A DNA stretch of 6,795 nucleotides from a bacterium (GCA_011049465.1 DSBP01000275.1:1-6795); one strand, 5' to 3'. Counted from the stretch's first letter, positions 1-5,743 are shown. Notes: a model not told the origin generated them from the sequence alone. Made by a program: numbers and translations.

Positions 1-281
1 ACTCACTCCCCCTATAAACAAAGCACTTACTGATGACTCCGCAGGAATAAAGACTTCCTCCGTTTAATATCTTACTTTTGCGCAGCCTTGCGGTACGTTC
101 AAATACAAGCAAATACCGAATTCAAGCAAACCAAATTGTCATCCCGAAAAATGCCTGTGCGCAAAGCAGATTCCCGAACCTAACTTGTTTTTTTGGGGAA
201 ACTCCAGACCACACCCCATCTTGACAAACCCGCCTGCCTGGTATACTATAATCAATATCATATTACAGTTTCGGAGATGCT
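1..281. other. Non-coding leader region upstream of lnt
   Basis: No convincing gene is seen on either strand. An open frame starting at 185 (+) runs into lnt in another frame and has no ribosome-binding site or recognisable composition. The stretch contains a short direct repeat of CAAATAC (100-106 and 110-116) and a weak AGGAA/TTCCT inverted repeat (43-47 / 55-59). It ends in the lnt promoter. It may include the end of an intergenic repeat shared with other places in the genome, but that cannot be judged from one copy. Confidence 0.6.
221..252 (+). promoter_or_regulatory. Sigma70-type promoter of the lnt operon
   Basis: A perfect -35 hexamer TTGACA lies at 221-226, followed by the A/T-rich block TATACTATAAT at 242-252. 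Which hexamer acts as the -10 is ambiguous: TATACT (242-247) gives a 15-nt spacer, TACTAT (244-249) gives the ideal 17 nt with 4/6 matches, and TATAAT (247-252) gives 20 nt. The predicted transcript start is near 255-260, leaving a leader of about 25 nt before the lnt start codon. Confidence 0.6.
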
Positions 282-1823
282 ATGAGAAAAAGTCTGTTTT
301 TGAGCATCCTTTCGGGGGTGCTTCTTGTATTTTCACACCCCAATTTTATACAGAAAACGCCGTTTATAAGTACTTTCTTTTTTATCTGGATTGCTTACGC
401 GCCTGTGTTTTACGCGGTTTGGACGGCTCGGAATGAGCGGCAGGTCTTTTTATTCGGTATGGCTGCAGGTATGGTTTTTTACCTCTCTTCGCTTTACTGG
501 CTCTGTTTCGTAAAGCCAATGGGAGTGTGGGCGTATCCCGGATGGGTGGTTTTATCGCTTTACTTTGCGGCTATGATTGCTCTGCCGCTGGTTTTGGCGC
601 GTTTTATGAAAGAAAAGACGGGGATCTGCCTGCTGTTTTCAATACCGGTTTTAATGACATTTTTTGAATTTGTCAGGGAGTGGATGTTTACGGGATTTCC
701 GATACTTACGCCTGCTCAGAGCCAGCATCAATTCACTTATATTTTTCAGGTACTGAAAATAACGGGCGTATCCGGCCTGAATTTTATGATATTTTTTGTT
801 AACGTTTTTATTGTTTATCTGTTGGCCGGCGGAAAAACGGAAAGAAAAGCTTTATTTTCGGATTTAAAGAAGCGCTGCGCCGGGATATCTGCGGGAATAT
901 TCATACTTCTTTTTCTGGCAGCCGCGGCCGGAAATCTAATGGACATAAAAGAGTACAGAACAATCAGGGCGGCTGTTTTACAGAACAACGCGGATCAGGA
1001 TGTTCCATTTGACTCTGTTTACAGGGAAAAGACTATGAAGGAATTTGAAGAGCTTGTAAAGGCAGAGGCGGAAAACAATCCTGATATTTATATATGGCCT
1101 GAAACTGGTTTTCCCGGTTTCTTAAGATATGATGTAAAAAACCGGGAAAGCATAGCATCCTGGGGCGAGGCGCATCATATTATAGGAGCGGATAATGCCG
1201 TGTTTGAGAGTGATGATAAGAAATACTATAATTCTGTGTTTATGATGGATCCGCACGGAGAGATAACGGGGGAGTATTCAAAATATCATCTTGTACCGTT
1301 CGGAGAGTATATCCCGCTGCAGGATATATTTCCGGTTATAAGGACGGTTGTTGCCAGATATGGATATGTCGGTTTTACTCCGGGGAAAAAAATAGAGCCT
1401 TTGGAATTTGACGGCATAAAAGCCGCGCCGCTTGTCTGTTATGACGGGCTCTTCCCGGGAATAAGCAGGGAATTTATAAAAAAAGGGGGAAGTTTTCTTG
1501 CGCATTTGTCTTATGAGAGCTGGTACGGAGATACTCCGGCTTCCGCGCAGATATTTACGAACACCCTTTTAAGGGCAGTTGAAAACAACGTGTACCTTAT
1601 ACGGTGCGTTTCAGCGGGTATTTCCGGTGCAGCGGATAATAAAGGCAGGATATTTAAAGAGACAGGGTTATTTGAAAAGGACTCATTTACCGCGGAAATC
1701 AAGGCAAATACGGGAAAGCCGGGAACAATATATACATTTCTCGGAGAATGGTTCGTGTGGATGCTGGCGGCTCTTTTTGCGGTATGCGCCGCGATAATGC
1801 GGAGAAAGGCTGTTGTGAAATGA
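282..1823 (+). CDS. lnt: Apolipoprotein N-acyltransferase
   Basis: Inner-membrane enzyme that transfers an acyl chain from a phospholipid to the N-terminal cysteine of lipoproteins, the last step of lipoprotein maturation after Lgt and LspA. At 513 residues it has the family's usual size. Hydrophobic segments fill roughly residues 1-215, followed by a nitrilase-like carbon-nitrogen hydrolase domain (about 225-480) and a C-terminal membrane segment (about 485-508). The catalytic triad is complete: E274 in WPETGFP, K334 in YSKYHLVPFGEY and C386 in LVCYDGLFPG. The RAVEN...GISG segment near residues 430-450 is also typical. GGAGA at 273-277 leaves only 4 nt before the ATG, a short spacing. It is the first gene of a three-gene operon and its stop overlaps the next start (ATGA). 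Confidence is high because both domain order and all catalytic residues match. Confidence 0.96.
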   Translation: MRKSLFLSILSGVLLVFSHPNFIQKTPFISTFFFIWIAYAPVFYAVWTARNERQVFLFGMAAGMVFYLSSLYWLCFVKPMGVWAYPGWVVLSLYFAAMIALPLVLARFMKEKTGICLLFSIPVLMTFFEFVREWMFTGFPILTPAQSQHQFTYIFQVLKITGVSGLNFMIFFVNVFIVYLLAGGKTERKALFSDLKKRCAGISAGIFILLFLAAAAGNLMDIKEYRTIRAAVLQNNADQDVPFDSVYREKTMKEFEELVKAEAENNPDIYIWPETGFPGFLRYDVKNRESIASWGEAHHIIGADNAVFESDDKKYYNSVFMMDPHGEITGEYSKYHLVPFGEYIPLQDIFPVIRTVVARYGYVGFTPGKKIEPLEFDGIKAAPLVCYDGLFPGISREFIKKGGSFLAHLSYESWYGDTPASAQIFTNTLLRAVENNVYLIRCVSAGISGAADNKGRIFKETGLFEKDSFTAEIKANTGKPGTIYTFLGEWFVWMLAALFAVCAAIMRRKAVVK

Positions 1824-2542
1824 TTACTCTTATATCGGATATTGACGGTACGCTGCTTGGCGATGAAAAAGGACTGAGTGAATTTAGAGAGTACGCCGCG
1901 AATACAGGCATAAGATTAATATACGCCACGGGCAGGAATTCAAAAGAGTTTGAGTCCGCAATGGCGGACAGCGGCCTGCCAGAGCCGGATGCGTACATTT
2001 TAAATACGGGAGCGGATATTTATATCAGGGAAAACAGCGTTTATCCGGTTGATAAGGAGTGGCACGCGCGGATAGGGGCGGAATGGGAAAAAGAAAAGAT
2101 TTTTGCCTGTATCCCCGGGGGAGGCGGAATGCGCGGTCAGGGAAAAGATGAGGAGTATAAACTATCTTATTTTGTGGATGAAGAAAGCGCCCCGGAAATA
2201 AGGAAGGCCGTAGAAATTGGGTTTGAGAGAGCCGGGTTAAAGGCAGAGATACTGCTCAGCCACGGTGTTTATATGGATGTACTTCCCGCGGGATGCCATA
2301 AAGGCAGCGCTGCTTTGTATCTTATAGAAAAAATGGGCCTGGATAAAGATTCAGTGATTGTAGCGGGGGACAGTGAAAATGATGCGGAACTGTTTGAGTG
2401 TTTTGCCGCGGGTATTATGGTCTCAAACGCGCGCAGAGGGCTTGCTGAAAAGATAAAAGGGAACGGACACTATATGTCGCGGTCTCCTTACGCGCTCGGA
2501 GTGGTTGAAGGACTTAAATATTATGAGAGGATAAGAGGATGA
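1820..2542 (+). CDS. HAD-superfamily phosphatase, sucrose-phosphatase-like
   Basis: A 240-residue HAD phosphatase with a type IIB (Cof / sucrose-phosphatase-like) cap inferred from the motif spacing. All four HAD motifs are visible: DIDGT with nucleophile D7 and acid D9, T37 in YATGRN, K161 in CHKGSA, and GDSEND (183-188) with the Mg2+-binding acids. NTGADIY (62-68) and the KLSYFVD cap segment resemble sucrose-6-phosphate phosphatases and related sugar-phosphate or mannosyl-3-phosphoglycerate phosphatases. The substrate cannot be read from sequence, and no sucrose- or glucosyl-phosphate synthase gene is in view. The start at 1820 was chosen because it forms an ATGA overlap with the lnt stop and puts the HAD nucleophile seven residues from the N-terminus, as usual. 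An upstream ATG at 1748 would add 24 unlikely residues inside lnt. An AAAGG at 1805-1809 can serve as ribosome-binding site. The stop overlaps surE by 4 bases. Confidence 0.85.
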   Translation: MITLISDIDGTLLGDEKGLSEFREYAANTGIRLIYATGRNSKEFESAMADSGLPEPDAYILNTGADIYIRENSVYPVDKEWHARIGAEWEKEKIFACIPGGGGMRGQGKDEEYKLSYFVDEESAPEIRKAVEIGFERAGLKAEILLSHGVYMDVLPAGCHKGSAALYLIEKMGLDKDSVIVAGDSENDAELFECFAAGIMVSNARRGLAEKIKGNGHYMSRSPYALGVVEGLKYYERIRG

Positions 2543-3360
2543 AACCCTATATACTTATAACAAACGACGACGGAATAAGGTCCAAAGGAATAAAAGCGGT
2601 TTACGAAGCGATAAAGGATTTTGCGGATGTTCTTGTGGCTGCTCCTGCAAGAGAAAGAAGCGGAGCCTCAAATTCCGTGACAATATGGAAATCCATAAAG
2701 GTTAAAAAACAGAAGTTTCTTGATACTTCGGGGTATGCTGTTTCGGGAACCCCTGCGGACTGCGTAAAACTGGGTGTGTTAAGCCTGGCAAAAAGAAAGC
2801 CTGACCTGGTAATATCAGGAATAAACCACGGGCCGAATTTTGGGCGTTTTATACTTTATTCCGGAACTGTCGGCGGTGCCACAGAAGCGGCGTTAAGGGG
2901 GATTCCTTCAATTGCGGCTTCTCTGGATGATTTTGAGAAAAAAGCGGATTTTTCTTTTGCGGGAGAGGTTGTCCGAAGTATGACAAAAGCTTTTTTCTCA
3001 AAAAAAATCAGGATAAACAGCGATACAATAATAAACATAAACATTCCCAGACATAAGCGGGATGAGATAAAGGGATTTAAGGTGCTGCCAAAAGGAAACT
3101 GTGAATATGTGGAGAGTTATGAAAAGTTTTCGGACAACGGAAGCGAGACATACAGGTGGATGGTAAATGAGCGGGTAGAGGGAAGCGTATTTTCAGTGCC
3201 GGATTCCGTGGCAGTAAGAAGCGGTTATGTGGTAATAACGCCCCTGCACATAGATATCACAAATCATACGGGTATGAGCCGTCTTAAAAAGGAATTATTA
3301 AAAAACGGCGTAATGCCGGAAGGGTTTATTTCCCGCGCATCACGCCGCAAAAAAAAATGA
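2539..3360 (+). CDS. surE: 5'/3'-nucleotidase SurE
   Basis: SurE hydrolyses nucleoside 5'- and 3'-monophosphates, and in several species short polyphosphate, in the cytoplasm with a divalent metal. The protein is 273 residues, near the usual 250-270. Signature motifs are present in order: ITNDDGI with metal-binding D10 and D11, ARERSGASNSVT with S41, SGTPADC (about 69-75), SGINHGPNFG with N96, and YSGTVGGATEAALRG. The C-terminus ends in a basic RRKKK tail. The start codon overlaps the previous stop in an ATGA arrangement, with GAGAGG at 2525-2530 (8-nt spacing), so translation is probably coupled to the phosphatase gene. In many bacteria surE neighbours protein-repair or stress genes; here it shares an operon with lnt and an HAD phosphatase. 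It converges on the minus-strand operon, with only 6 bases between the two stop codons. Confidence 0.95.
   Translation: MKPYILITNDDGIRSKGIKAVYEAIKDFADVLVAAPARERSGASNSVTIWKSIKVKKQKFLDTSGYAVSGTPADCVKLGVLSLAKRKPDLVISGINHGPNFGRFILYSGTVGGATEAALRGIPSIAASLDDFEKKADFSFAGEVVRSMTKAFFSKKIRINSDTIININIPRHKRDEIKGFKVLPKGNCEYVESYEKFSDNGSETYRWMVNERVEGSVFSVPDSVAVRSGYVVITPLHIDITNHTGMSRLKKELLKNGVMPEGFISRASRRKKK
3301..3318 (-). terminator. Possible intrinsic terminator of the sigma/anti-sigma/Spy operon
   Basis: Read on the minus strand, a small GC hairpin (CGGC, 5-nt loop, GCCG, bases 3318 to 3306) is followed directly by TTTTT (3305-3301) and then AATAATT. A competing longer stem pairs 3306-3311 (CGGCGT) with 3342-3347 (ACGCCG) and encloses a GGG/CCC mini-stem; it would end at the same T run. 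The element lies inside the 3' end of surE, about 50-65 bases past the minus-strand stop codon. The short stem is weak, so this is a moderate-confidence prediction. Confidence 0.4.
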
Positions 3361-3366
3361 GGTTTT

Positions 3367-3858
3367 TCAGCGTCTATCTTTCTTTTTGTCCTTGTATTTG
3401 TCTTTGTCAAAAAATTTTTTAGAGTGGGACTTGCGTTTTTTTTCCATCATTTCCGTAAGTTTTTTGAACTGTTCGTCATTCAGGACAGATTTTATTTCCA
3501 GTATCTGGTCTGTTCTGATGCGTGAAAGTTTCTTCTGTTTGTCCGCGACTTTATCTATGGAAGCGTAAATTTTCTTTTTGTCGGAGTCCTTTTTGGACAT
3601 TTCTTCTTTTACTTCTTTCATCAGGGTGCGTATCTCTTCCCTGATTTTCACGATATCGTCCCGGGAAGAATCTCTTATAACTTTGATTTTGTCTTTTTGC
3701 TCATCGTTTAAGTCAAGTTTTTCAGCAAAGAAAAAAGCTCTGCCTGCGCCGAAGCTCTCGGGGCCTCTGTCGGAAGTTATGGAGCGTTTATCACCCTGCG
3801 CGCCGGCAAAAGGGGCCAACAGCATCAGGATTGCCAGTGTAAAAACGGTTTTTTTCAT
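3367..3858 (-). CDS. Secreted Spy/CpxP (LTXXQ)-like periplasmic protein
   Basis: A 163-residue protein with a clear Sec signal peptide (MKK, hydrophobic core 5-17, likely cut after AGA-20). The mature part is predicted almost wholly alpha-helical and strongly charged. It carries two LNDEQ copies, at 50-54 and 126-130, matching the LTxxQ motif of the Spy/CpxP/ZraP and heavy-metal-resistance families, which are periplasmic chaperones or stress sensors. The last 27 residues are a lysine/aspartate-rich tail. It has no cysteine and only one histidine, so a specific metal site like that of ZraP or CnrX is not evident. The ribosome-binding site AAAGGAGGTGA lies just upstream. It is the third gene of a minus-strand operon, 20 bases after the anti-sigma gene, which suggests either sensing for, or being the output of, the ECF sigma factor. 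Family assignment rests on motif and architecture, not on strong identity. Confidence 0.75.
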   Translation of the reverse strand: MKKTVFTLAILMLLAPFAGAQGDKRSITSDRGPESFGAGRAFFFAEKLDLNDEQKDKIKVIRDSSRDDIVKIREEIRTLMKEVKEEMSKKDSDKKKIYASIDKVADKQKKLSRIRTDQILEIKSVLNDEQFKKLTEMMEKKRKSHSKKFFDKDKYKDKKKDRR

Positions 3859-3878
3859 ATTTGTTCACCTCCTTTGAT

Positions 3879-4319
3879 TCAGTAATTTGTTGACGCGATT
3901 TCAAAGAAATCCGCGACTCTTGTGGTATTGGTCTGTTCATCGTGATAATATTCAACGGAAATATTGTAAGAATCGTAAAGAAAAGAAGAAAGCTCCAGTT
4001 CTTTTGATTTATTTATGCTGTTGGCTGCAAAGAAAGAGCCTGCCGCGAGCATAAGCACAGTCATCAGCGTAAAAGCGGGGCGGAGCAGCCGCGCGGGGAA
4101 GAACGGTGTTTTGTATTTTTTTCTTAAGTTTTTCAGGATCTTTTTGGGAGGTGCTGCGGATTCCGCGTTAAAAAGGGTGCTTAAGCCTTTTGTCTCAAAA
4201 TACCTGCGCTCGCAGGAGCGGCATTCTTTTATATGGCGCTTTACAAGAGAAACCCTGGCAGGGGAGAGTTCATTTTTTATATAGTCGTATAAAAGCGATT
4301 CAATGTCAGTGCATTTCAT
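3879..4319 (-). CDS. Zinc-finger transmembrane anti-sigma factor
   Basis: A 146-residue protein built like the ZAS/HC2 anti-sigma factors. The N-terminal cytoplasmic domain has C3, H29, C33 and C36, the H-x3-C-x2-C pattern of the zinc-binding anti-sigma fold. A basic linker (about 59-80) leads to one membrane helix (about 82-100) and a short 45-residue outer tail in the periplasm. It would hold the sigma factor encoded immediately upstream in an inactive complex at the membrane and release it on an envelope signal. The sigma gene's stop is 2 bases before this start codon; the ribosome-binding site AAGGAGG lies within the last codons of the sigma gene, so the two proteins are probably made in a coupled way. 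The periplasmic tail is short compared with RseA, which fits a separate partner, such as the downstream Spy-like protein, doing the sensing. That last point is inference. Confidence 0.85.
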   Translation of the reverse strand: MKCTDIESLLYDYIKNELSPARVSLVKRHIKECRSCERRYFETKGLSTLFNAESAAPPKKILKNLRKKYKTPFFPARLLRPAFTLMTVLMLAAGSFFAANSINKSKELELSSFLYDSYNISVEYYHDEQTNTTRVADFFEIASTNY

Positions 4320-4321
4320 TT

Positions 4322-4789
4322 TCAGTCCTCCTTGTCTATAAGGTCTTTGAGCCGGTTTATGGCTCTGTTGACCCTGGATTTTACGGTGCCTTCTTTTATT
4401 TCAAGTATCTTGGATATCTCTTTATATGAAAAGCCGCCGACCTCCGAAAGCAGGAGAGGCGCCCTGTGGTTTATGTCCAGCTTGTCCAGAAGGTCCCAAA
4501 GAATGAACCCGCTGTCCGCGGGAACGCTGTTTTTTTGGGCGATTCTGTCCATCTTATTGTCCTGCATCTTTCTCTGTCGTATAAGGTCTATGCATCGGTT
4601 TATGGTCATACGGTAAAGGTAAGTTTTTATATTGGCGTCCCCCCTGAAGCTGTTTATTGAGTCAAAGAGTTTGATAAAGACATTCTGTGTAATATCTTCC
4701 GCGTCATCTCTGTTTTTCAGCATGCCTAAAGCAATATTAAAGACATATCTGCTGTTTTCTTTGTAAATTACCTCAAGGCGTTTTTCCAT
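4322..4789 (-). CDS. RNA polymerase sigma factor, ECF (sigma-70 group 4) family
   Basis: A 155-residue sigma factor with only regions 2 and 4, typical of extracytoplasmic-function sigmas. Region 2 spans about residues 5-74 and includes DAEDITQNVFIKLF (29-42, core RNA polymerase contact and -10 recognition) and TYLYRMTINRCIDLIRQ (56-72). Region 4 spans about 98-150 with the helix-turn-helix GFSYKEISKILEIKEGTVKS, which reads the -35 element. The start follows AAGGAG (4800-4795) by 5 nt. It is the first gene of the sigma / anti-sigma / Spy-like operon, and a matching ECF-type promoter lies about 35-60 bases upstream, pointing to self-activation. It resembles the RpoE/SigW-like envelope-stress sigmas in architecture; the exact ECF group cannot be set without a phylogeny. 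Confidence 0.93.
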   Translation of the reverse strand: MEKRLEVIYKENSRYVFNIALGMLKNRDDAEDITQNVFIKLFDSINSFRGDANIKTYLYRMTINRCIDLIRQRKMQDNKMDRIAQKNSVPADSGFILWDLLDKLDINHRAPLLLSEVGGFSYKEISKILEIKEGTVKSRVNRAINRLKDLIDKED

Positions 4790-4821
4790 TTCTTCTCCTT
4801 TTTATTCATCTTCTCATATTT

Positions 4822-4847
4822 GACGAGACAGGGAAAGAAAAGGTTCC
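4822..4847 (-). promoter_or_regulatory. Predicted ECF-sigma-dependent promoter (autoregulation)
   Basis: On the minus strand, GGAACC (4847-4842) is followed after 16 nt by CGTC (4825-4822) and AAAT. This matches the general ECF promoter plan of an AAC-containing -35 and a CGTC-type -10 with about 16 nt between, as known for RpoE- and SigW/SigX-type factors. The predicted transcript start is near 4815, leaving a leader of about 25 nt before the sigma start codon. The position directly upstream of an ECF gene supports autoregulation. Confidence 0.65.
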
Positions 4848-4855
4848 GGGATTAA

Positions 4856-4890
4856 ATGCGTAATGCATAGTGCAGAATGCGGAATGGGAA
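4856..4890. repeat. Degenerate 7-bp tandem repeat, ATGCGTA type
   Basis: Five consecutive heptamers can be read: ATGCGTA, ATGCATA, GTGCAGA, ATGCGGA, ATGGGAA. Successive units share position 2-4 TGC or TGG and a terminal A. The pattern resembles heptanucleotide short tandemly repeated repetitive sequences known from cyanobacteria and seen in other environmental genomes. It lies immediately upstream of the sigma promoter's -35 element. Confidence 0.6.
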
Positions 4891-4925
4891 AACAAAGGAT
4901 AAGGGAAGTAAAAACCTAACACCGT

Positions 4926-4953
4926 GAGTTTTGAGCTTTGGGTTTTGAGTTTG
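4926..4953. repeat. Degenerate 7-bp tandem repeat, GAGTTTT type
   Basis: Four heptamers in phase: GAGTTTT, GAGCTTT, GGGTTTT, GAGTTTG. The consensus GAGTTTT differs from the neighbouring heptad blocks, but the period is the same. Confidence 0.6.
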
Positions 4954-4961
4954 AGGAAGAG

Positions 4962-5075
4962 CAAAAGATAGGGATAAGGGAATGGGGATTAGGAAATAGT
5001 GGCAACGGAAAACATTACTTCCGGGTTGCCCTGTCTGCTAAACCCTATTCCCAATTCCCTTATCCCTGTTCTTTG
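4962..5075. repeat. 114-bp imperfect palindrome with heptad-repeat arms
   Basis: The left arm 4970-4999 pairs with the right arm 5038-5067 at 25 of 30 positions, including an uninterrupted 14-bp match (4970-4983 with 5054-5067). Outward, 4962-4973 matches the complement of 5064-5075 at 9 of 12. Inside the arms a second hairpin nests: GGCAAC (5001-5006) with GTTGCC (5025-5030), then GGAA (5007-5010) with TTCC (5019-5022), leaving an 8-nt loop. The arms are made of 7-bp units (GGGATAA, GGGAATG, GGGATTA, GGAAATA on the left). Transcribed from either strand, it would fold into one long hairpin. No transposase or clear target duplication is seen, so it may be a MITE-like or REP-like element, but this is not proven. 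Confidence 0.75.
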
Positions 5076-5114
5076 GAACTTGAACTTTCGCGTAAAAAAC
5101 AAATACTTTCTTAC

Positions 5115-5143
5115 TTGACGGGGCAAAACCTCTCCGCTATAAT
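5115..5143 (+). promoter_or_regulatory. Sigma70-type promoter of the toxin-antitoxin operon
   Basis: TTGACG (5115-5120) and a perfect TATAAT (5138-5143) are separated by an ideal 17 nt. The transcript would begin near 5150, giving a leader of about 30 nt that contains the strong AGGAGG site of the antitoxin gene. No clear operator palindrome was found around it, although antitoxins of this fold usually repress their own promoter. Confidence 0.8.
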
Positions 5144-5181
5144 TAAATCAGGAGTATTAACTGCAGGCAGGAGGATTGACT

Positions 5182-5421
5182 ATGAGCAAATTAGTGACAT
5201 TTACGGTAAAGCTTGACAGTGATAAAAGAAATCTGATGCGTGAGTTTTGCGAAAAGAGCGGGATGAAAATACAGAAATTCCTTGCAAATGCCATTGAACA
5301 CGAAGTTAAAAGGGAAATGCTCAAAGAAGACCTGGTAATATTTGAAGCGTACGAAAAACGCGGAAAAAAAACCGCGTCAGATATGAAAAAATTCGCGGAG
5401 GAGCTGGGTTTAAAGCCCTGA
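5182..5421 (+). CDS. Ribbon-helix-helix antitoxin-like protein
   Basis: A 79-residue protein. The N-terminus (LVTFTVKL, residues 4-11) reads as the DNA-contacting beta strand of a ribbon-helix-helix (MetJ/Arc-type) fold, followed by two helices around residues 13-25 and 30-46 (GMKIQKFLANAIEHEV). The charged tail (about 47-79) would wrap the toxin. The start is the ATG at 5182 because AGGAGG (5169-5174) lies 7 nt upstream; the TTG at 5176 sits 1 nt from that site and is too close. It is followed after 16 bases by a RelE/ParE-like gene, the standard antitoxin-first order, so it probably neutralises that toxin and represses their shared promoter. Family assignment is from fold pattern and context; it could be a plain small DNA-binding protein if the downstream gene is not a toxin. 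Confidence 0.72.
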   Translation: MSKLVTFTVKLDSDKRNLMREFCEKSGMKIQKFLANAIEHEVKREMLKEDLVIFEAYEKRGKKTASDMKKFAEELGLKP

Positions 5422-5437
5422 CGCCGGAGACCTTTCG

Positions 5438-5698
5438 ATGACGGCAATGAAACTGATTTTGATAACCGATGAAGCAAAAAACGATATGCGCTTAATGAAT
5501 AAAAAAAAGGCACAGGCAGTATATGATTTTATATTCAAAACCCTCAGCCGCCGCGTGAAGCCTATGGACAGTTATCCCGACACATACAGAGTAAAAGCGG
5601 ACTTTTTCCGCCGCGTATCCGGCTCATATTCCATCCATTTTGAACGCAGCCCCAAAGGCAAAATCACAATAGCCCGCATAACCGAAAATATTATTTAA
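5438..5698 (+). CDS. RelE/ParE-superfamily toxin-like protein
   Basis: An 86-residue basic protein with the size and pattern of RelE/ParE toxins: an N-terminal strand (MKLILITDEA), a helix pair (about 11-40), and a C-terminal sheet with YRVKADFFRRVSGSYSIHFE (50-69) and KITIARI (75-81). RelE members cut mRNA on the ribosome and ParE members poison gyrase; which applies here cannot be told. GGAGA (5426-5430) precedes the ATG by 7 nt; a second ATG at 5447 is an alternative start. It lies 16 bases after the antitoxin-like gene. Codon use is odd: seven of its eight arginine codons are CGC, while neighbouring genes mostly use AGA, AGG and CGG, which may indicate recent transfer. Activity is not shown by sequence alone. 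Confidence 0.72.
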   Translation: MTAMKLILITDEAKNDMRLMNKKKAQAVYDFIFKTLSRRVKPMDSYPDTYRVKADFFRRVSGSYSIHFERSPKGKITIARITENII

Positions 5699-5722
5699 AG
5701 TATTTACATTTATCCGCTGCAC

Positions 5723-5743
5723 CGGCAAGCCAAACCTTAGAGC
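5723..5743. repeat. Diverged direct repeat, copy 1
   Basis: Matches 5904-5924 at 17 of 21 positions in the same orientation; the shared core is CGGCAA-CCAAAC-AGA. It lies 16 bases before the first poly-C/poly-G hairpin. Confidence 0.5.

Larger units (their letters stand above)
4790..5181. other. Repeat-rich intergenic region between sigma operon and toxin-antitoxin pair
   Basis: This 392-base stretch has no credible gene. It holds, left to right, the ECF promoter of the sigma operon, a block of five degenerate 7-bp repeats (4856-4890), a second heptad block (4926-4953), a 114-bp imperfect palindrome (4962-5075), a short two-unit heptad (5075-5088) and the promoter of the antitoxin gene. An open frame across 4938-5216 (+) only translates the repeats. 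Confidence 0.8.

Noticed and set aside
277..285. ATG-CTA-TGA mini-ORF overlapping the lnt start codon
   Set aside because: A two-codon frame of this kind arises easily by chance, and nothing else supports a regulatory upstream ORF.
1748..1819. Longer N-terminus for the HAD phosphatase gene
   Set aside because: It would overlap lnt by 76 bases and add 24 residues before a motif that normally sits at residues 5-10; the ATG at 1820 gives the same ATGA overlap seen at the next junction.
4856..5075. CRISPR array
   Set aside because: The repeats are 7 bp, degenerate and contiguous, without spacers of constant length, and no cas gene is present.
4938..5216. Open frame of 92 residues on the plus strand
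   Set aside because: It is the translation of heptad repeats and both palindrome arms, runs through the antitoxin promoter and overlaps the antitoxin start in another frame; no ribosome-binding site.
5157..5513. Minus-strand open frame of 118 residues opposite the antitoxin gene
   Set aside because: It is the shadow of the antitoxin gene; the plus strand has a consensus promoter, strong ribosome-binding site and recognisable fold.
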